A DNA stretch of 64,000 nt from CAZVWJ01 sp964631325 (GCA_964631325.1 CAZVWJ010000002.1:62001-126000); one strand, 5' to 3'. Shown: positions 8,352 through 16,892, numbered from the stretch's first letter. Numbers and translations: made by a program. The notes: generated by a model not told the origin, from the sequence alone.

Positions 8352-9476
8352 CTAACCAAACCAGAGTGGAACTATTTCTATTAAAACACCGGCGGCAAGG
8401 GCCGAACCGATTACCCCGGAAACATTTGCTCCCATAGCAACCATCAATAAATAATTATTGTGATTAGCTTCCTGGCCTACCTTCTGAGCAACTCGAGCGG
8501 CCATTGGTACAGCACTCACCCCTGCAGCCCCAATTATCGGGTTGACTTTACCACCGCTGAGCCAGTACATTATTTTACCAAAAATTACTCCACAGGCTGT
8601 AGCAATAACAAAAGCCAGAACCCCGAGCAGTAAAATCCCGAGCGTCTGCCACTGCCAGAAAAGTCGGGCCGGCATAGAAGCACCAACGGCCAACCCCAGG
8701 AATAGAGTAACACTATCAATTATATACTCCCGGGCCGCCTGGTTTAACCGTTCAACCACTCCACAGACCCGGAGAAAATTACCGAGCATCAGCATCCCAA
8801 TTAAAGGGGCGGCCGCAGGAATGATAAGAATAGTTAAAATCATGCAGATAAGAGGAAATAAAATTTCCGCTCTGGAGCTTACTTCACTCTCCCGGGTCAT
8901 GCTGATTGATCTTTCCTCTTTCGTAGTCAGGGCTTTTATCACTGGTGGCTGAATTAGCGGAACCATTGCCATGTAAGAGTAGGCCGAGATAGCGATGGGG
9001 CCAAGTAAATCAGGGGCCAGATTATTTGCGGCAAAAATAGCGGTAGGACCGTCGGCGCCACCAATAATTCCGATAGCTGCAGCCTGCTGGGGGGAAAAAC
9101 CAAAATAAAGGGCTCCAATCAAGGTTATGAATATTCCCATCTGTGCGGCCATACCAAGAAGCATTGTAGAAGGGGAAGCCAGCAATGGACCAAAATTAGT
9201 CAAAGCTCCCACCCCGAGAAAAATCAGTGGGGGCAAAATTTCATACTCTATTCCCAGCTTGAAAAAACTGAATAAACCCTTTGCCCCTAACAGGTGAGTC
9301 CCCGGCATATTAGCAAGAATAGTTCCGAATCCAATCGGTATCAGGAGAAGGGGTTCGTATTTTTTCTTAACCCCGAGAGTAATGAGCACGAGACCGACAA
9401 TTATCATTCCAAAACGGCCTGGTGTTAATTGGCTGAGTCCGGTCAATTGAACAATCTGGGCCCAGGTTTGAGTAAT
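8352..9476 (-). CDS. mmdB: Na+-translocating biotin decarboxylase beta subunit (MmdB/OadB/GcdB)
   Basis: Polytopic membrane subunit that decarboxylates carboxybiotin and pumps Na+ outward. Family signatures are PLLLIPIGFGTILANMPG near the N-terminus, IGIIGGADGPTAIFAANNLA in the middle (the ion-site region with conserved GGADGP) and the long helices to the C-terminus. The first normal start is TTG 9446, but homologues begin about 10 residues earlier. AAGGAG (9491-9486) lies 9 nt before an in-frame ATT at 9476, with an in-frame stop further upstream (9500-9498), so ATT is the preferred start. It follows the biotin carrier gene directly. Confidence 0.9.
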   Translation of the reverse strand: MTQTWAQIVQLTGLSQLTPGRFGMIIVGLVLITLGVKKKYEPLLLIPIGFGTILANMPGTHLLGAKGLFSFFKLGIEYEILPPLIFLGVGALTNFGPLLASPSTMLLGMAAQMGIFITLIGALYFGFSPQQAAAIGIIGGADGPTAIFAANNLAPDLLGPIAISAYSYMAMVPLIQPPVIKALTTKEERSISMTRESEVSSRAEILFPLICMILTILIIPAAAPLIGMLMLGNFLRVCGVVERLNQAAREYIIDSVTLFLGLAVGASMPARLFWQWQTLGILLLGVLAFVIATACGVIFGKIMYWLSGGKVNPIIGAAGVSAVPMAARVAQKVGQEANHNNYLLMVAMGANVSGVIGSALAAGVLIEIVPLWFG

Positions 9477-9491
9477 AGTTTTACTCTCCTT
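9474..9491 (-). promoter_or_regulatory. Shine-Dalgarno placing mmdB initiation at an ATT codon
   Basis: AAGGAG at 9491-9486, in the last codons of the biotin-carrier gene, is 9 nt from ATT 9476-9474. Starting there restores the N-terminal residues expected for the family (TQTWAQIVQLTGLSQL). The next usable codon, TTG 9446, is about 39 nt from the site, too far for normal initiation. AUU initiation is established for infC; here it is inferred. Confidence 0.5.
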
Positions 9492-9915
9492 CCAGTCTTA
9501 AAATCTTATCGCCTTCATCAATATTTTCGCCTTCATTAACAAAAACTTCCTGCACAGTGCCACTGCTGGCGGCAGGCACTTCAGTCTCCAGCTTCATGGC
9601 TTCCAACTTCAACAGGACCTCACCTTTCTCAACCCGCTCTCCTTTCCCAGCCAAAAGCTCAATAATTTTTCCTGAAATTGGGGCGACAACTTCGCCTCCC
9701 GCCGTTGATTCGGCGTGTGGTTTTCGAGCTCGTTTGCGTCGTTTTGGAGCCCCACCAGTCTCAACTTTTTCCACGCTTTCTTCACTCTCTTTTGCAGGGC
9801 TGGCAGGCTTAATTTTCCATTTCTGGTCGCCAATCTGCGCTCTATAGCCATCCCCAACCCACTCTACGTCAACCTCAACTACCTCGCCTTCCCGTTTAAA
9901 CTGATAGCGAGTCAT
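9481..9915 (-). CDS. mmdC: Biotin carrier subunit of Na+ decarboxylase (MmdC/GcdC-like)
   Basis: 144 residues. A short N-terminal domain (VDVEWVGDGYRAQIGDQKWK) is followed by a Lys/Arg/Glu-rich linker and a biotinyl domain from about residue 75. The biotin-accepting lysine is in LKLEAMKLETE; the usual AMKM is AMKL here. It carries carboxybiotin from the carboxyltransferase MmdA to membrane subunit MmdB. The linker is charged rather than the Pro/Ala-rich hinge often seen. Its stop at 9481 overlaps the start signals of mmdB. Confidence 0.92.
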   Translation of the reverse strand: MTRYQFKREGEVVEVDVEWVGDGYRAQIGDQKWKIKPASPAKESEESVEKVETGGAPKRRKRARKPHAESTAGGEVVAPISGKIIELLAGKGERVEKGEVLLKLEAMKLETEVPAASSGTVQEVFVNEGENIDEGDKILRLEGE

Positions 9916-9945
9916 AACTTTGAACTCCTGGTTGAATTAGTCAAG

Positions 9946-10218
9946 CTATTCTATTTGCTTATCTTCGTTGAAATTAACCCTTCCTAAATTCATCTGGCGT
10001 CGGTGTCTCTCTACGGCAACAATCGCTATAATAACATCCGGGGCGGCACCGGCTATAACTTCTTCCACGTCCCGGGATTTTTCTGCTTCGACTTCTGCCG
10101 GCTCGGATTCAGGGGGAAAAACAAATTTTAACACAACAACAATTAAAATAAGGGTGAGCAAACAACTAACCACCACTGAAACTCCAATCAGAGAGACCAG
10201 CAGTGCTTTGGTAAACAT
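9946..10218 (-). CDS. oadG: OadG/MmdD-like small membrane subunit of Na+ decarboxylase
   Basis: 90 residues. One N-terminal transmembrane helix (about residues 5-33, VSLIGVSVVVSCLLTLILIV), then an acidic stretch and a cytoplasmic tail containing VIIAIVAVERHRRQM, which matches the conserved tail of OadG/MmdD gamma-delta subunits. These small subunits hold the carboxyltransferase to the membrane pump. It lies between mmdA and the biotin carrier, the standard order. Confidence 0.85.
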   Translation of the reverse strand: MFTKALLVSLIGVSVVVSCLLTLILIVVVLKFVFPPESEPAEVEAEKSRDVEEVIAGAAPDVIIAIVAVERHRRQMNLGRVNFNEDKQIE

Positions 10219-10268
10219 TTAAACCACGCCTGAGATAAATGATATGGCCGGTGCTTTGAGCTCGCTTT

Positions 10269-11825
10269 TTACAGAGGAATATTACCGTGTTTTTTCTGGG
10301 GCCTCTCCTGGTGCTTGGAAATAATCATTTCCAGGGTTTCCACGAGACATTTTCTCGTTTCAGCGGGGTTAATTATCTGATCGACAAGCCCGTCTTCGGC
10401 CGCGTTATAGGGCTTGGCAAATCGCTCCCTGAAATCGTCTATTTTCTCCTGCCGTTTTGCTTCCGGGTCCTCGGCCTGCTCAATTTCTTTGCGGTGTATG
10501 ATGTTGACTGCTCCCCGGGCCCCCATCACCGCAATCTCAGCAGTCGGATAAGCAATCACCGAATCATAACCCATATCCCGGCTGCACATGGCGACGAAAG
10601 CACCGCCGTAAGCTTTACGGACAATTAGACTGATCTTGGGGACAGTCGCTTCCGAATACGCATACAACATCTTGGCACCGTGGCGAATTACACCGTTGTG
10701 TTCCTGCCCCACCCCGGGGAGAAAACCCGGCACGTCCACGAAATTAATCAGGGGGATGTTAAATGAGTCGCAGAGTCGGACAAACCGGGCAATTTTGTCC
10801 GCGCTGTCAATATTCAAACAACCGGCCAGCGTCTTGGGCTGATTACCCACAATCCCCACCGGATATCCGCCAAGATGCCCAAAACCGACAACACAGTTGC
10901 TGGCAAAATTCGGTTTAAATTCCATAAATTTTCGCCCATCGAGGGCCGGTTTGATTACGTCCCGCATATCAAAAGCCATCTTAGGCTCGGTCGGAACGGT
11001 CTCCTGGATCTTTCCCGTTGGCCGATCCACCGGATCTTCAACTTTTTCGTAAGGAGGAAACTCCTCGTAGCTGTCGGGTAAAAAGCGAAGTAACCTTTTC
11101 AGCGCATCAAGCGCCTCCCTTTCACTGTCGAAACTGCGATCCGCGGTGCCGGTAACTTGGGCGTGGGTCTGGGCTCCACCCAGTTCTTCAACACTGACCT
11201 CTTCTCCGGTCACTTCTTTTATTACCTTCGGGCCGGTAAGGAACATATTGCTCGTTCCCTCAACCATGAAAATGAAATCAGTAATAGCAGGAGAATAAAC
11301 TGCACCTCCGGCACAGGGCCCCATAATACAGGTAATCTGAGGAATGACCCCGGAAGCAAAGGTATTGTTTTTGAATATTTTACCGTAACCGTTCAGCGAA
11401 TTAATTCCCTCCTGGATACGGGCCCCACCAGAATCATTTATTTGGATGAAGGGAACTCGATTTTCTCTTGCTTTTTCCTGGACAGCGACAATTTTTTCAG
11501 CGTGCATCTCTCCCAACGAACCACCCATTACCGTAAAATCCTGGGCCATCAAATAAACCAAACGTGAATTAATACGGGCCGCCCCGGTAACTACTCCATC
11601 CCCGGCCGGACTTTTCTCTTCCATCCCAAAATCCGTACAACGATGTTTAGTAAATGGATTAATTTCCCGAAAAGTTCCACCGTCAACAAGATATTCTATC
11701 CGCTCACGGGCGGTCATCTTATCCTTGGAATGCTGTTTTTTAATTCTTTTTTCCCCGCCGCCGAGCTGAACTTGTCGTTTCTGTTCCCTTAACTCTTCCA
11801 GTAAAGCTTCCATTTCTTCAGACAT
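10269..11825 (-). CDS. mmdA: Methylmalonyl-CoA decarboxylase / propionyl-CoA carboxylase carboxyltransferase subunit
   Basis: 518 residues, the full length of MmdA/PccB. Carboxyltransferase with the two crotonase-like halves: the N-terminal half shows FTVMGGSLGEMHAEKI and INDSGGARIQEGI, the C-terminal half FVDVPGFLPGVGQEHNGVI and RKAYGGAFVAMCSRDMG. It moves CO2 from (S)-methylmalonyl-CoA to biotin. The adjacent oadG, biotin carrier and mmdB favour a Na+-pumping decarboxylase of succinate/propionate fermentation over a biosynthetic carboxylase. No mutase or epimerase gene is in the window. Confidence 0.93.
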   Translation of the reverse strand: MSEEMEALLEELREQKRQVQLGGGEKRIKKQHSKDKMTARERIEYLVDGGTFREINPFTKHRCTDFGMEEKSPAGDGVVTGAARINSRLVYLMAQDFTVMGGSLGEMHAEKIVAVQEKARENRVPFIQINDSGGARIQEGINSLNGYGKIFKNNTFASGVIPQITCIMGPCAGGAVYSPAITDFIFMVEGTSNMFLTGPKVIKEVTGEEVSVEELGGAQTHAQVTGTADRSFDSEREALDALKRLLRFLPDSYEEFPPYEKVEDPVDRPTGKIQETVPTEPKMAFDMRDVIKPALDGRKFMEFKPNFASNCVVGFGHLGGYPVGIVGNQPKTLAGCLNIDSADKIARFVRLCDSFNIPLINFVDVPGFLPGVGQEHNGVIRHGAKMLYAYSEATVPKISLIVRKAYGGAFVAMCSRDMGYDSVIAYPTAEIAVMGARGAVNIIHRKEIEQAEDPEAKRQEKIDDFRERFAKPYNAAEDGLVDQIINPAETRKCLVETLEMIISKHQERPQKKHGNIPL

Positions 11826-11851
11826 GAGTCTAAACTACTCCTTTAAAAAAA

Positions 11852-12295
11852 TTACTCAGGATCAACGTAAAACAGGGTTTCTCCTTTGCTGACTGGTTCT
11901 CCGTCATCCTTGCAAATTTCCTTTATTGTACCTTTGGACTCGGCTTCGATTTCGTTCATTAGCTTCATTGCTTCAATAATACAGACGGTGGTGGTGTAGC
12001 TTACCGAATCGCCGGGTTGAACAAAAGGATCGGCGTCGGGAGCCGGGGCTTCGTAAAACGTCCCGACCATTGGCGCTTCTATTGCCACCCACTCCTCGTC
12101 CGGGGCACCTTCATCCCGGGGACGCTTGCCGCGCACAGCCGCAGATTCTTCCTCCGGAACAGGAGCAGACGACGGAACACTCATTACTGCCGAACTTAAT
12201 TTGATTTTGAAGTCCTCGTTTTCCCAGCCAAACTCGGAAAGTTCAGCGTCTTCCTTCAAACGTGCAATCTCGTGTAAAGTCTGCCAGGGGATCAC
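11852..12295 (-). CDS. accB: Acetyl-CoA carboxylase biotin carboxyl carrier protein (AccB-like)
   Basis: 147 residues, the AccB length. The N-terminal helical segment (LHEIARLKEDAELSEFGWE) and the C-terminal biotinyl domain with the acceptor lysine in IIEAMKLMNEIEA match AccB; APMVGTFYEAPAPDADPFV is the typical domain entry. It starts with GTG 12295 overlapping the hflX stop codon (GTGA), so it is translationally coupled. accC and accD are not nearby. A second biotin protein within the decarboxylase cluster is unusual and could serve either enzyme. Confidence 0.88.
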   Translation of the reverse strand: MIPWQTLHEIARLKEDAELSEFGWENEDFKIKLSSAVMSVPSSAPVPEEESAAVRGKRPRDEGAPDEEWVAIEAPMVGTFYEAPAPDADPFVQPGDSVSYTTTVCIIEAMKLMNEIEAESKGTIKEICKDDGEPVSKGETLFYVDPE

Positions 12296-13446
12296 TGAGA
12301 AATCATTCCTTTCAACGGAAGGTCTTTCGCATAATCTGGACGCTCAATTAAATCATTCTCAAGTAAATAACGGTATATTGCTTGCTTCAATTTCGTCAAC
12401 CCTTCTCCGGTTCTACCGGAAACAAAAAAGGCCTCGGGAAACTTTTTTCGATAGCGTTCTATCAATCCTTCACTCGCAAGGTCAATTTTATTAAATACTT
12501 TATAGCACGGTCGTTCCTTCAACCCCAGCTCTCCCAGTAAATTATTAACTGTCTGCAGTTTTTCCTCAAGGCGGGGACTGTTGATATCAATTACATGGAG
12601 CAAATACTCGGAACGATCTAATTCTTCCAGAGTAGCAATAAAAGCTTCCTTTAATTTAGGGGGCATCCGCTGGATAAACCCGACCGTGTCAGTTAATAAA
12701 AAATAACGGTCGCCCTCAAGGTGCACCCGCCGGGTCTTCGTATCAAGGGTCGCAAACAGCATATCTTCCTCTTTCGCTTCGGCGTTAGAGAGAGCGTTAA
12801 GCAGTGTAGTTTTTCCACTGTTAGTATAACCCACCAAACTAATTTCAGGGATTCCCCGGCGATTTTTCCGCTGGGTTTTACGTTTTTTACGAATTTTATC
12901 CAGTCGACTCTCCAGTTGGTGAATTCTCTTGCGCAGGTCACGTTCCTTAATCGTCATCTTCGTTTCTCCCGGCCCCCGTGTACCAATTCCGGCACCGGGA
13001 TTGGTCAGGGCCCACCCCCAACCTCGTTTACGGGGTAAATTATGCTGTAATTGCGCCAGCTCAACCTGCATTTTAGCATCTTTGGTATTCGCCCGCTGGG
13101 CAAAAATATCCAGGATCAAGTCTGTCCTATCAATGACTTTGACGGGGAATTTTTTTCGTAAAGTATTGTGTTGAGCCGGTTTCAATGACTCGTTAAATAT
13201 TACCAGGTCATAATCCTCGGCCATCTGCACAAGCTCATTTACCTTCCCGGAACCGACAAGGGTGGAAGGGTCAGGCTTTTTTCGCTGCTGTATTTCAATC
13301 TTTTGCAGACGAGCTCCGGCCGTAGCGGCCAATAACCCAAGTTCCCGTAATTCTTCCTTCAGAGCTCGCCCGTTGGAGCGCCAGCCGTCAATTGCCACAC
13401 CGAGTGCCTCTTCGACTTTTCCGTTATTGTTGAATTTTTTCTTCAA
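12292..13446 (-). CDS. hflX: Ribosome-associated GTPase HflX
   Basis: 384 residues. Binds 50S/70S ribosomes and splits stalled ribosomes. The N-terminal domain contains DPSTLVGSGKVNEL and NESLKPAQHNTLRKKF, then a glycine-rich GPGETKM segment and a helical linker. The G domain shows VGYTNSGKTTLLNAL (G1), DTVGF (G3) and NKIDL (G4). The start is TTG 13446, overlapping the miaA 3' end by 23 bp; the end overlaps accB by 4 bp. The miaA-hflX order is common, but hfq, often between them, is absent. Confidence 0.95.
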   Translation of the reverse strand: MKKKFNNNGKVEEALGVAIDGWRSNGRALKEELRELGLLAATAGARLQKIEIQQRKKPDPSTLVGSGKVNELVQMAEDYDLVIFNESLKPAQHNTLRKKFPVKVIDRTDLILDIFAQRANTKDAKMQVELAQLQHNLPRKRGWGWALTNPGAGIGTRGPGETKMTIKERDLRKRIHQLESRLDKIRKKRKTQRKNRRGIPEISLVGYTNSGKTTLLNALSNAEAKEEDMLFATLDTKTRRVHLEGDRYFLLTDTVGFIQRMPPKLKEAFIATLEELDRSEYLLHVIDINSPRLEEKLQTVNNLLGELGLKERPCYKVFNKIDLASEGLIERYRKKFPEAFFVSGRTGEGLTKLKQAIYRYLLENDLIERPDYAKDLPLKGMISQ

Positions 13447-14344
13447 TTTTTTGAACCAACTCCTCTCTGTCTTGCTCCGGGTGTCCCCAGATATCTACAG
13501 GTAACCGCCGGAACCACGTGAGCTGTTTCCGGGCCAGCTCCCTGGTTCGAGAAGTCATTTCATCCTTCATCTCTTTCAGCTCAAGCTCCCCTTGCTGATA
13601 TTTTTTTGCTTCCCGAAAACCAATCGCCTGCCGAATATTTTTATTCAAATTTTTCTGTTCCCGTAATTCGAAGATCTCCTCCAGGAGACCGATCTTTAAC
13701 ATTTTATCAATTCTTGCAGAAATTCTCGCATGTAATTCTTCCCGGGAACGATTTAAGCCAACAATGTAAGGGTTGAGAGCTTCCCGGAGCTTATTTTCCC
13801 CGCTAATTAGCTCCGTTTTAGTTTTACCGGTCTCGTGGTGAATCTCCAGTGCGCGAATTATCCTTTTTTGATCGTTGGGATGTATTTTTTTCGCTGCCGG
13901 GGGATCTATTTGGGCCAACTCACGATGCAACTCGTCGGGGCCACTTGCTTCTGCGCGACGATTCATTTTTCCTCTAAAATCAGGGTTGGCATCCGGCATT
14001 TCATCCAGGCCATAAAGGAAGCTTTTAACATACATTGCCGTACCTCCGACAAGCACAGGTAAATTACCAGCGGCTCTGGCCTCTTTCACCGCCTGATCAG
14101 CTCGCTCGAGGAAACGAGCCACGTTATAATTTTCATCCGGTGGTAACTCGTTTATACCACTGTGGGGAAATTGAGAAAGAATTTTTGGTGGCGGAGTGGC
14201 CGTAGCAATATCCAGCCCCTGATAAATTTGCATAGAATCTGCAGAAATTATATGAGGAGAAAAATCGGCAAGTTCCGAATAAACAAAATTAGATTTCCCC
14301 ACCGCGGTGGGCCCAACTATCACAAGCGTTAGCTTTTCTTGCAA
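13424..14344 (-). CDS. miaA: tRNA dimethylallyltransferase MiaA
   Basis: 306 residues, normal length. Adds a dimethylallyl group to A37 of tRNAs reading UNN codons. The P-loop is VGPTAVGKSNFVY at residues ~10-22; SADSMQIYQGLDIATA and GGTAMYVKSFLYGL are the DMAPP/tRNA-binding signatures, with DPPAAKKIHPNDQKRI further on. The start is TTG 14344. It begins an apparent operon running through hflX, accB and the decarboxylase genes. mutL, its usual partner, lies elsewhere (41053-42813). Confidence 0.96.
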   Translation of the reverse strand: MQEKLTLVIVGPTAVGKSNFVYSELADFSPHIISADSMQIYQGLDIATATPPPKILSQFPHSGINELPPDENYNVARFLERADQAVKEARAAGNLPVLVGGTAMYVKSFLYGLDEMPDANPDFRGKMNRRAEASGPDELHRELAQIDPPAAKKIHPNDQKRIIRALEIHHETGKTKTELISGENKLREALNPYIVGLNRSREELHARISARIDKMLKIGLLEEIFELREQKNLNKNIRQAIGFREAKKYQQGELELKEMKDEMTSRTRELARKQLTWFRRLPVDIWGHPEQDREELVQKIEEKIQQ

Positions 14345-14469
14345 GTGAACTTAAAAACACCCCGGGTAAGCTTCCGTCAAACAATAACTTATAGATAGAA
14401 AAAAATTGCGTTTGATCTTATATATGGTAACAAACTGAGGGGGATTGAATAACTGAACAGCGATTATCC

Positions 14470-14661
14470 TTACGCCAATTCATCCAGCAACTTACCGCGG
14501 GAATCAGGAGATGACAAAAGCTCCCGGGTAATTTCAATGTTCTGCAGGCGCTGTTCCAGACTGGGGCTGGTAATTTGCGGCTTGCTAACGCCGGAAGTAG
14601 ATTTCTTAATTCTGGTGGCAACCGCTCCACTACTGGCGGCTCCAATATTTCCAGTGCCCAT
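14470..14661 (-). CDS. Small hypothetical protein
   Basis: 63 residues from ATG 14661, which follows GGAGGGAGAAAA; a GTG at 14709 in the same frame is less well placed. The N-terminus is Gly/Ser/Ala-rich (MGTGNIGAASSGAVATRIKK) and the C-terminal half is a predicted amphipathic helix (SLEQRLQNIEITRELLSS). No family recognised. The strong ribosome site and compositional contrast with the opposite-strand frames support a real gene. It stands alone between gmhB and miaA. Confidence 0.5.
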   Translation of the reverse strand: MGTGNIGAASSGAVATRIKKSTSGVSKPQITSPSLEQRLQNIEITRELLSSPDSRGKLLDELA

Positions 14662-14754
14662 TTTTCTCCCTCCAGCCTCCAACTGGCTGATAAGAACCCC
14701 TTGCTTCACCTTTCATAAACTATTATTATTCGATAATTATTCCTTATTTGATAG

Positions 14755-15327
14755 TTATTTATTTTCAATTTCAAAGATCCAGGCCGCGGCAGCGGCGACG
14801 TCGGCGGCCACGTGATCCACGGCGCATTCACTGGTTTCGAGTTTCTTTCGGCTGGTCTGGCCTTTTCCGGTCAGCACAAGGATCTTTTGACAGCCCGCCT
14901 TTTCCCCGGCTTTAACATCGGAAAGTTTATCACCGACCATGTACGATTCCGCCAGCTCCAGCTTTAGCTCCTCGGCCGCCTCGTGGAGCATGCCGGGAGC
15001 CGGTTTCCGCCGCCCCAGGTTTTTCCGGTATTTCGCAGTTTCCGCTTCCGGGTGGGCGGGGCAGTAATACAGGCCGTCCACCCGCACCCCGAACTCTCTC
15101 AGCTCGGAACAAAACCGGGCGTGGACCCGGTCCACTGTCGCCTCGTCAAAATAGCCGCGGGCGACCCCGGACTGGTTGGTAACAACTACCAGCTTGAAAC
15201 CGGCCGACTGCAAATCTTTCAGAGCCTGCCGGGCACCGGTGATCCAGCTAATTTCCTCCGGGTCAGCGAGATAATGTTTGTCCTCAATCAGGGTTCCATC
15301 CCGGTCGAGAAAAACTGCCCGATTCAT
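14755..15327 (-). CDS. gmhB: D-glycero-D-manno-heptose 1,7-bisphosphate 7-phosphatase
   Basis: 190 residues, the expected length. HAD-family phosphatase that removes the 7-phosphate in ADP-heptose synthesis for LPS inner core. HAD motif I is FLDRDGTLIED at the N-terminus; VVTNQSGVARGYF is motif II with the family-specific context; YYCPAHPEAE is the small Zn-loop region and YMVGDKLSDVKAGEKAG is motif IV. It overlaps the DUF4254 gene by 4 bp (ATGA). hldD, a later step of the same pathway, is at 19866. Confidence 0.92.
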   Translation of the reverse strand: MNRAVFLDRDGTLIEDKHYLADPEEISWITGARQALKDLQSAGFKLVVVTNQSGVARGYFDEATVDRVHARFCSELREFGVRVDGLYYCPAHPEAETAKYRKNLGRRKPAPGMLHEAAEELKLELAESYMVGDKLSDVKAGEKAGCQKILVLTGKGQTSRKKLETSECAVDHVAADVAAAAAWIFEIENK

Positions 15328-16046
15328 GCGTTTTCCAGGGCCGGATTCGTCGCCGGGTCGTTATAAGTTTTAAACTGGCGATAGATGCGAAACCGCAGTT
15401 CACCGCTGGCCAGTCGGGCCAGAAATCGGTCAAAAGCCCTCAGTAAGTCGGAACGCTGTTGTTTAATCAAGGCTACCGTCTCCGCTCGCCCTTCTTTCAA
15501 GCTGTAGTGATACTTTTTCAGGGAAAGAATTGAAATGCGGTCAAGCATCAATCCAGGTGGTTCGCTGTGCAGGGGAATTGTCTCGTCCGCGGGATCAACT
15601 TCCAGGGCCTTTAACACGTATTCATCAATCTTTTCCATCTGGTCGTTACGCTTCTGGTTTACGGCGTCAATACCACGTTTTACCTCAACGATCCAGGCCG
15701 GGGCAACGTCATCGCGACGGACCTCGTCCTCGAAATGCCACAGGGTGTGGTTGGCCAGGTGCAGCCACCGGACAAGCCAAGCAAATTCATTCACCTTCTC
15801 CGGAGCGCCGATTTTCTCCTCAATCAGGGAAAAAAATTGGCCGGAGACCTCAGTAAACCAGTCCCCCTCTCGCTCCCGCCAGGCTTGCAGAAACTCGAGC
15901 AAGTCCCGGCGCGTCTCATCAACTCCCGCCTCGTTCCAGTTTGCACTCCAGCAATCAAAATTTTCTCCAGAAATATCAAGCTTTTCCAAGTGACATCTTC
16001 CTTTATAAATATATTCTTTTAATTGTTTCTTGATTATACCGTTCAA
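15324..16046 (-). CDS. DUF4254 family protein
   Basis: 240 residues. The C-terminal half has the DUF4254 hallmark (HSEPPGLMLDRISILSLKKY) and the central NHTLWHFEDEVRR matches the conserved His/Asp helix. The biochemical role is unknown, but the family commonly sits in lipopolysaccharide heptose gene clusters, and here it is translationally coupled to gmhB. The start is TTG 16046, just after the HEPN gene stop (4 bp overlap region). Confidence 0.82.
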   Translation of the reverse strand: MNGIIKKQLKEYIYKGRCHLEKLDISGENFDCWSANWNEAGVDETRRDLLEFLQAWREREGDWFTEVSGQFFSLIEEKIGAPEKVNEFAWLVRWLHLANHTLWHFEDEVRRDDVAPAWIVEVKRGIDAVNQKRNDQMEKIDEYVLKALEVDPADETIPLHSEPPGLMLDRISILSLKKYHYSLKEGRAETVALIKQQRSDLLRAFDRFLARLASGELRFRIYRQFKTYNDPATNPALENA

Positions 16047-16399
16047 TCTTTTCGAAGTAAATTTTTCATTCTTTCAACAAATTTACCGGCATCGCTGAGG
16101 AGAATTTTTACCTCCTCACTTGCGAATTCAGGGTCGGCAATATAATCAGCCCGGACCCGTTCTTCCTCAAGATCATTTAGTATCTGGCCCATTTCCGGGG
16201 AAACTTTACCTGTTTTTATAAAATGCTTACCAAACTGGCTGATCAACCCACCGTGAGTTTTTGTTTCCACATCTATTTTCAACAGCACTGCCCGGGCCCC
16301 GTGATGGGCGGCATAATAAGCACGATTTACCGCATCAGGTAAAAAATCATCCTTAAAATTAGACCGGGCTACTTTTAAATCATGCTGCGCTCGTTGCAA
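16043..16399 (-). CDS. HEPN-domain protein (partner of the nucleotidyltransferase)
   Basis: 118 residues from TTG 16399. Four-helix HEPN fold: AVNRAYYAAHHGARAVLL is the typical helix 2, and the last conserved motif is RVRADYIAD. The RX4-6H RNase motif of classic HEPN toxins is not present, so RNase activity is uncertain. No ATG or GTG is available; sequence that aligns with the family (EQLL) begins just upstream of the TTG, after an A8 tract shared with the nucleotidyltransferase 3' end. With the upstream gene it forms an MNT-HEPN pair of the toxin-antitoxin type. Confidence 0.82.
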   Translation of the reverse strand: MQRAQHDLKVARSNFKDDFLPDAVNRAYYAAHHGARAVLLKIDVETKTHGGLISQFGKHFIKTGKVSPEMGQILNDLEEERVRADYIADPEFASEEVKILLSDAGKFVERMKNLLRKD

Positions 16400-16892
16400 T
16401 AACTGTTCCGGCTTTTTTTTGAAAGCGGATTCCAGTTTGTTTCACCTCCCGGCGGAAGGATTTTACCCGTTTATCTTTCCACATTCGAGCAGTAAAAATC
16501 TGAAGTGAAAAATGTATTTCGTGTTCCCATTCCAACTCCATTAACCGCTCGTATATTTGCCGGCGGTATTTCCGTCGTTTTTTCTTTGAAGCTTCGATCA
16601 CAATCAGCAGATCAATGTCACTCGCCGGCGACGCCTCTCCCCGCGCCACAGAACCATACAGCCAGATTTCCTCCACGGCTAACCGGGAAAGAGAATAAAT
16701 ACGCCGTACCGCTTCCCGGGCCAACTGCCACCGCTTTCCCTGCGAATTTTCGCCACCGATTTTCCCGCTAATTTTTTCCCGCACCAGCTCCGAAAGATAG
16801 CAATCACGACTGGCCGCCTCTTCCTGAAGCTGTTCGTATTGCTTCTCGGTTATTCTTACATTTAACATTCGTTCGCGCTTTTTTGGCGACAC
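16380..16892 (-). CDS. Ribbon-helix-helix / minimal nucleotidyltransferase fusion (MNT-type antitoxin candidate)
   Basis: 170 residues. The N-terminal ~45 residues (MLNVRITEKQYEQLQEEAAS, then YLSELVREK) look like a ribbon-helix-helix DNA-binding domain. The remainder is a minimal nucleotidyltransferase with the GSX10DXD motif, GSVARGEASPASDID. In HEPN/MNT modules MNT proteins can AMPylate the HEPN partner. GTG 16892 is preceded by GAGGTG with 7-nt spacing, and a perfect palindrome lies at 16921-16940. The end overlaps the HEPN gene by 20 bp. The RHH-MNT fusion suggests one protein both neutralises the partner and represses the operon. Confidence 0.85.
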   Translation of the reverse strand: MSPKKRERMLNVRITEKQYEQLQEEAASRDCYLSELVREKISGKIGGENSQGKRWQLAREAVRRIYSLSRLAVEEIWLYGSVARGEASPASDIDLLIVIEASKKKRRKYRRQIYERLMELEWEHEIHFSLQIFTARMWKDKRVKSFRREVKQTGIRFQKKAGTVIATSAA

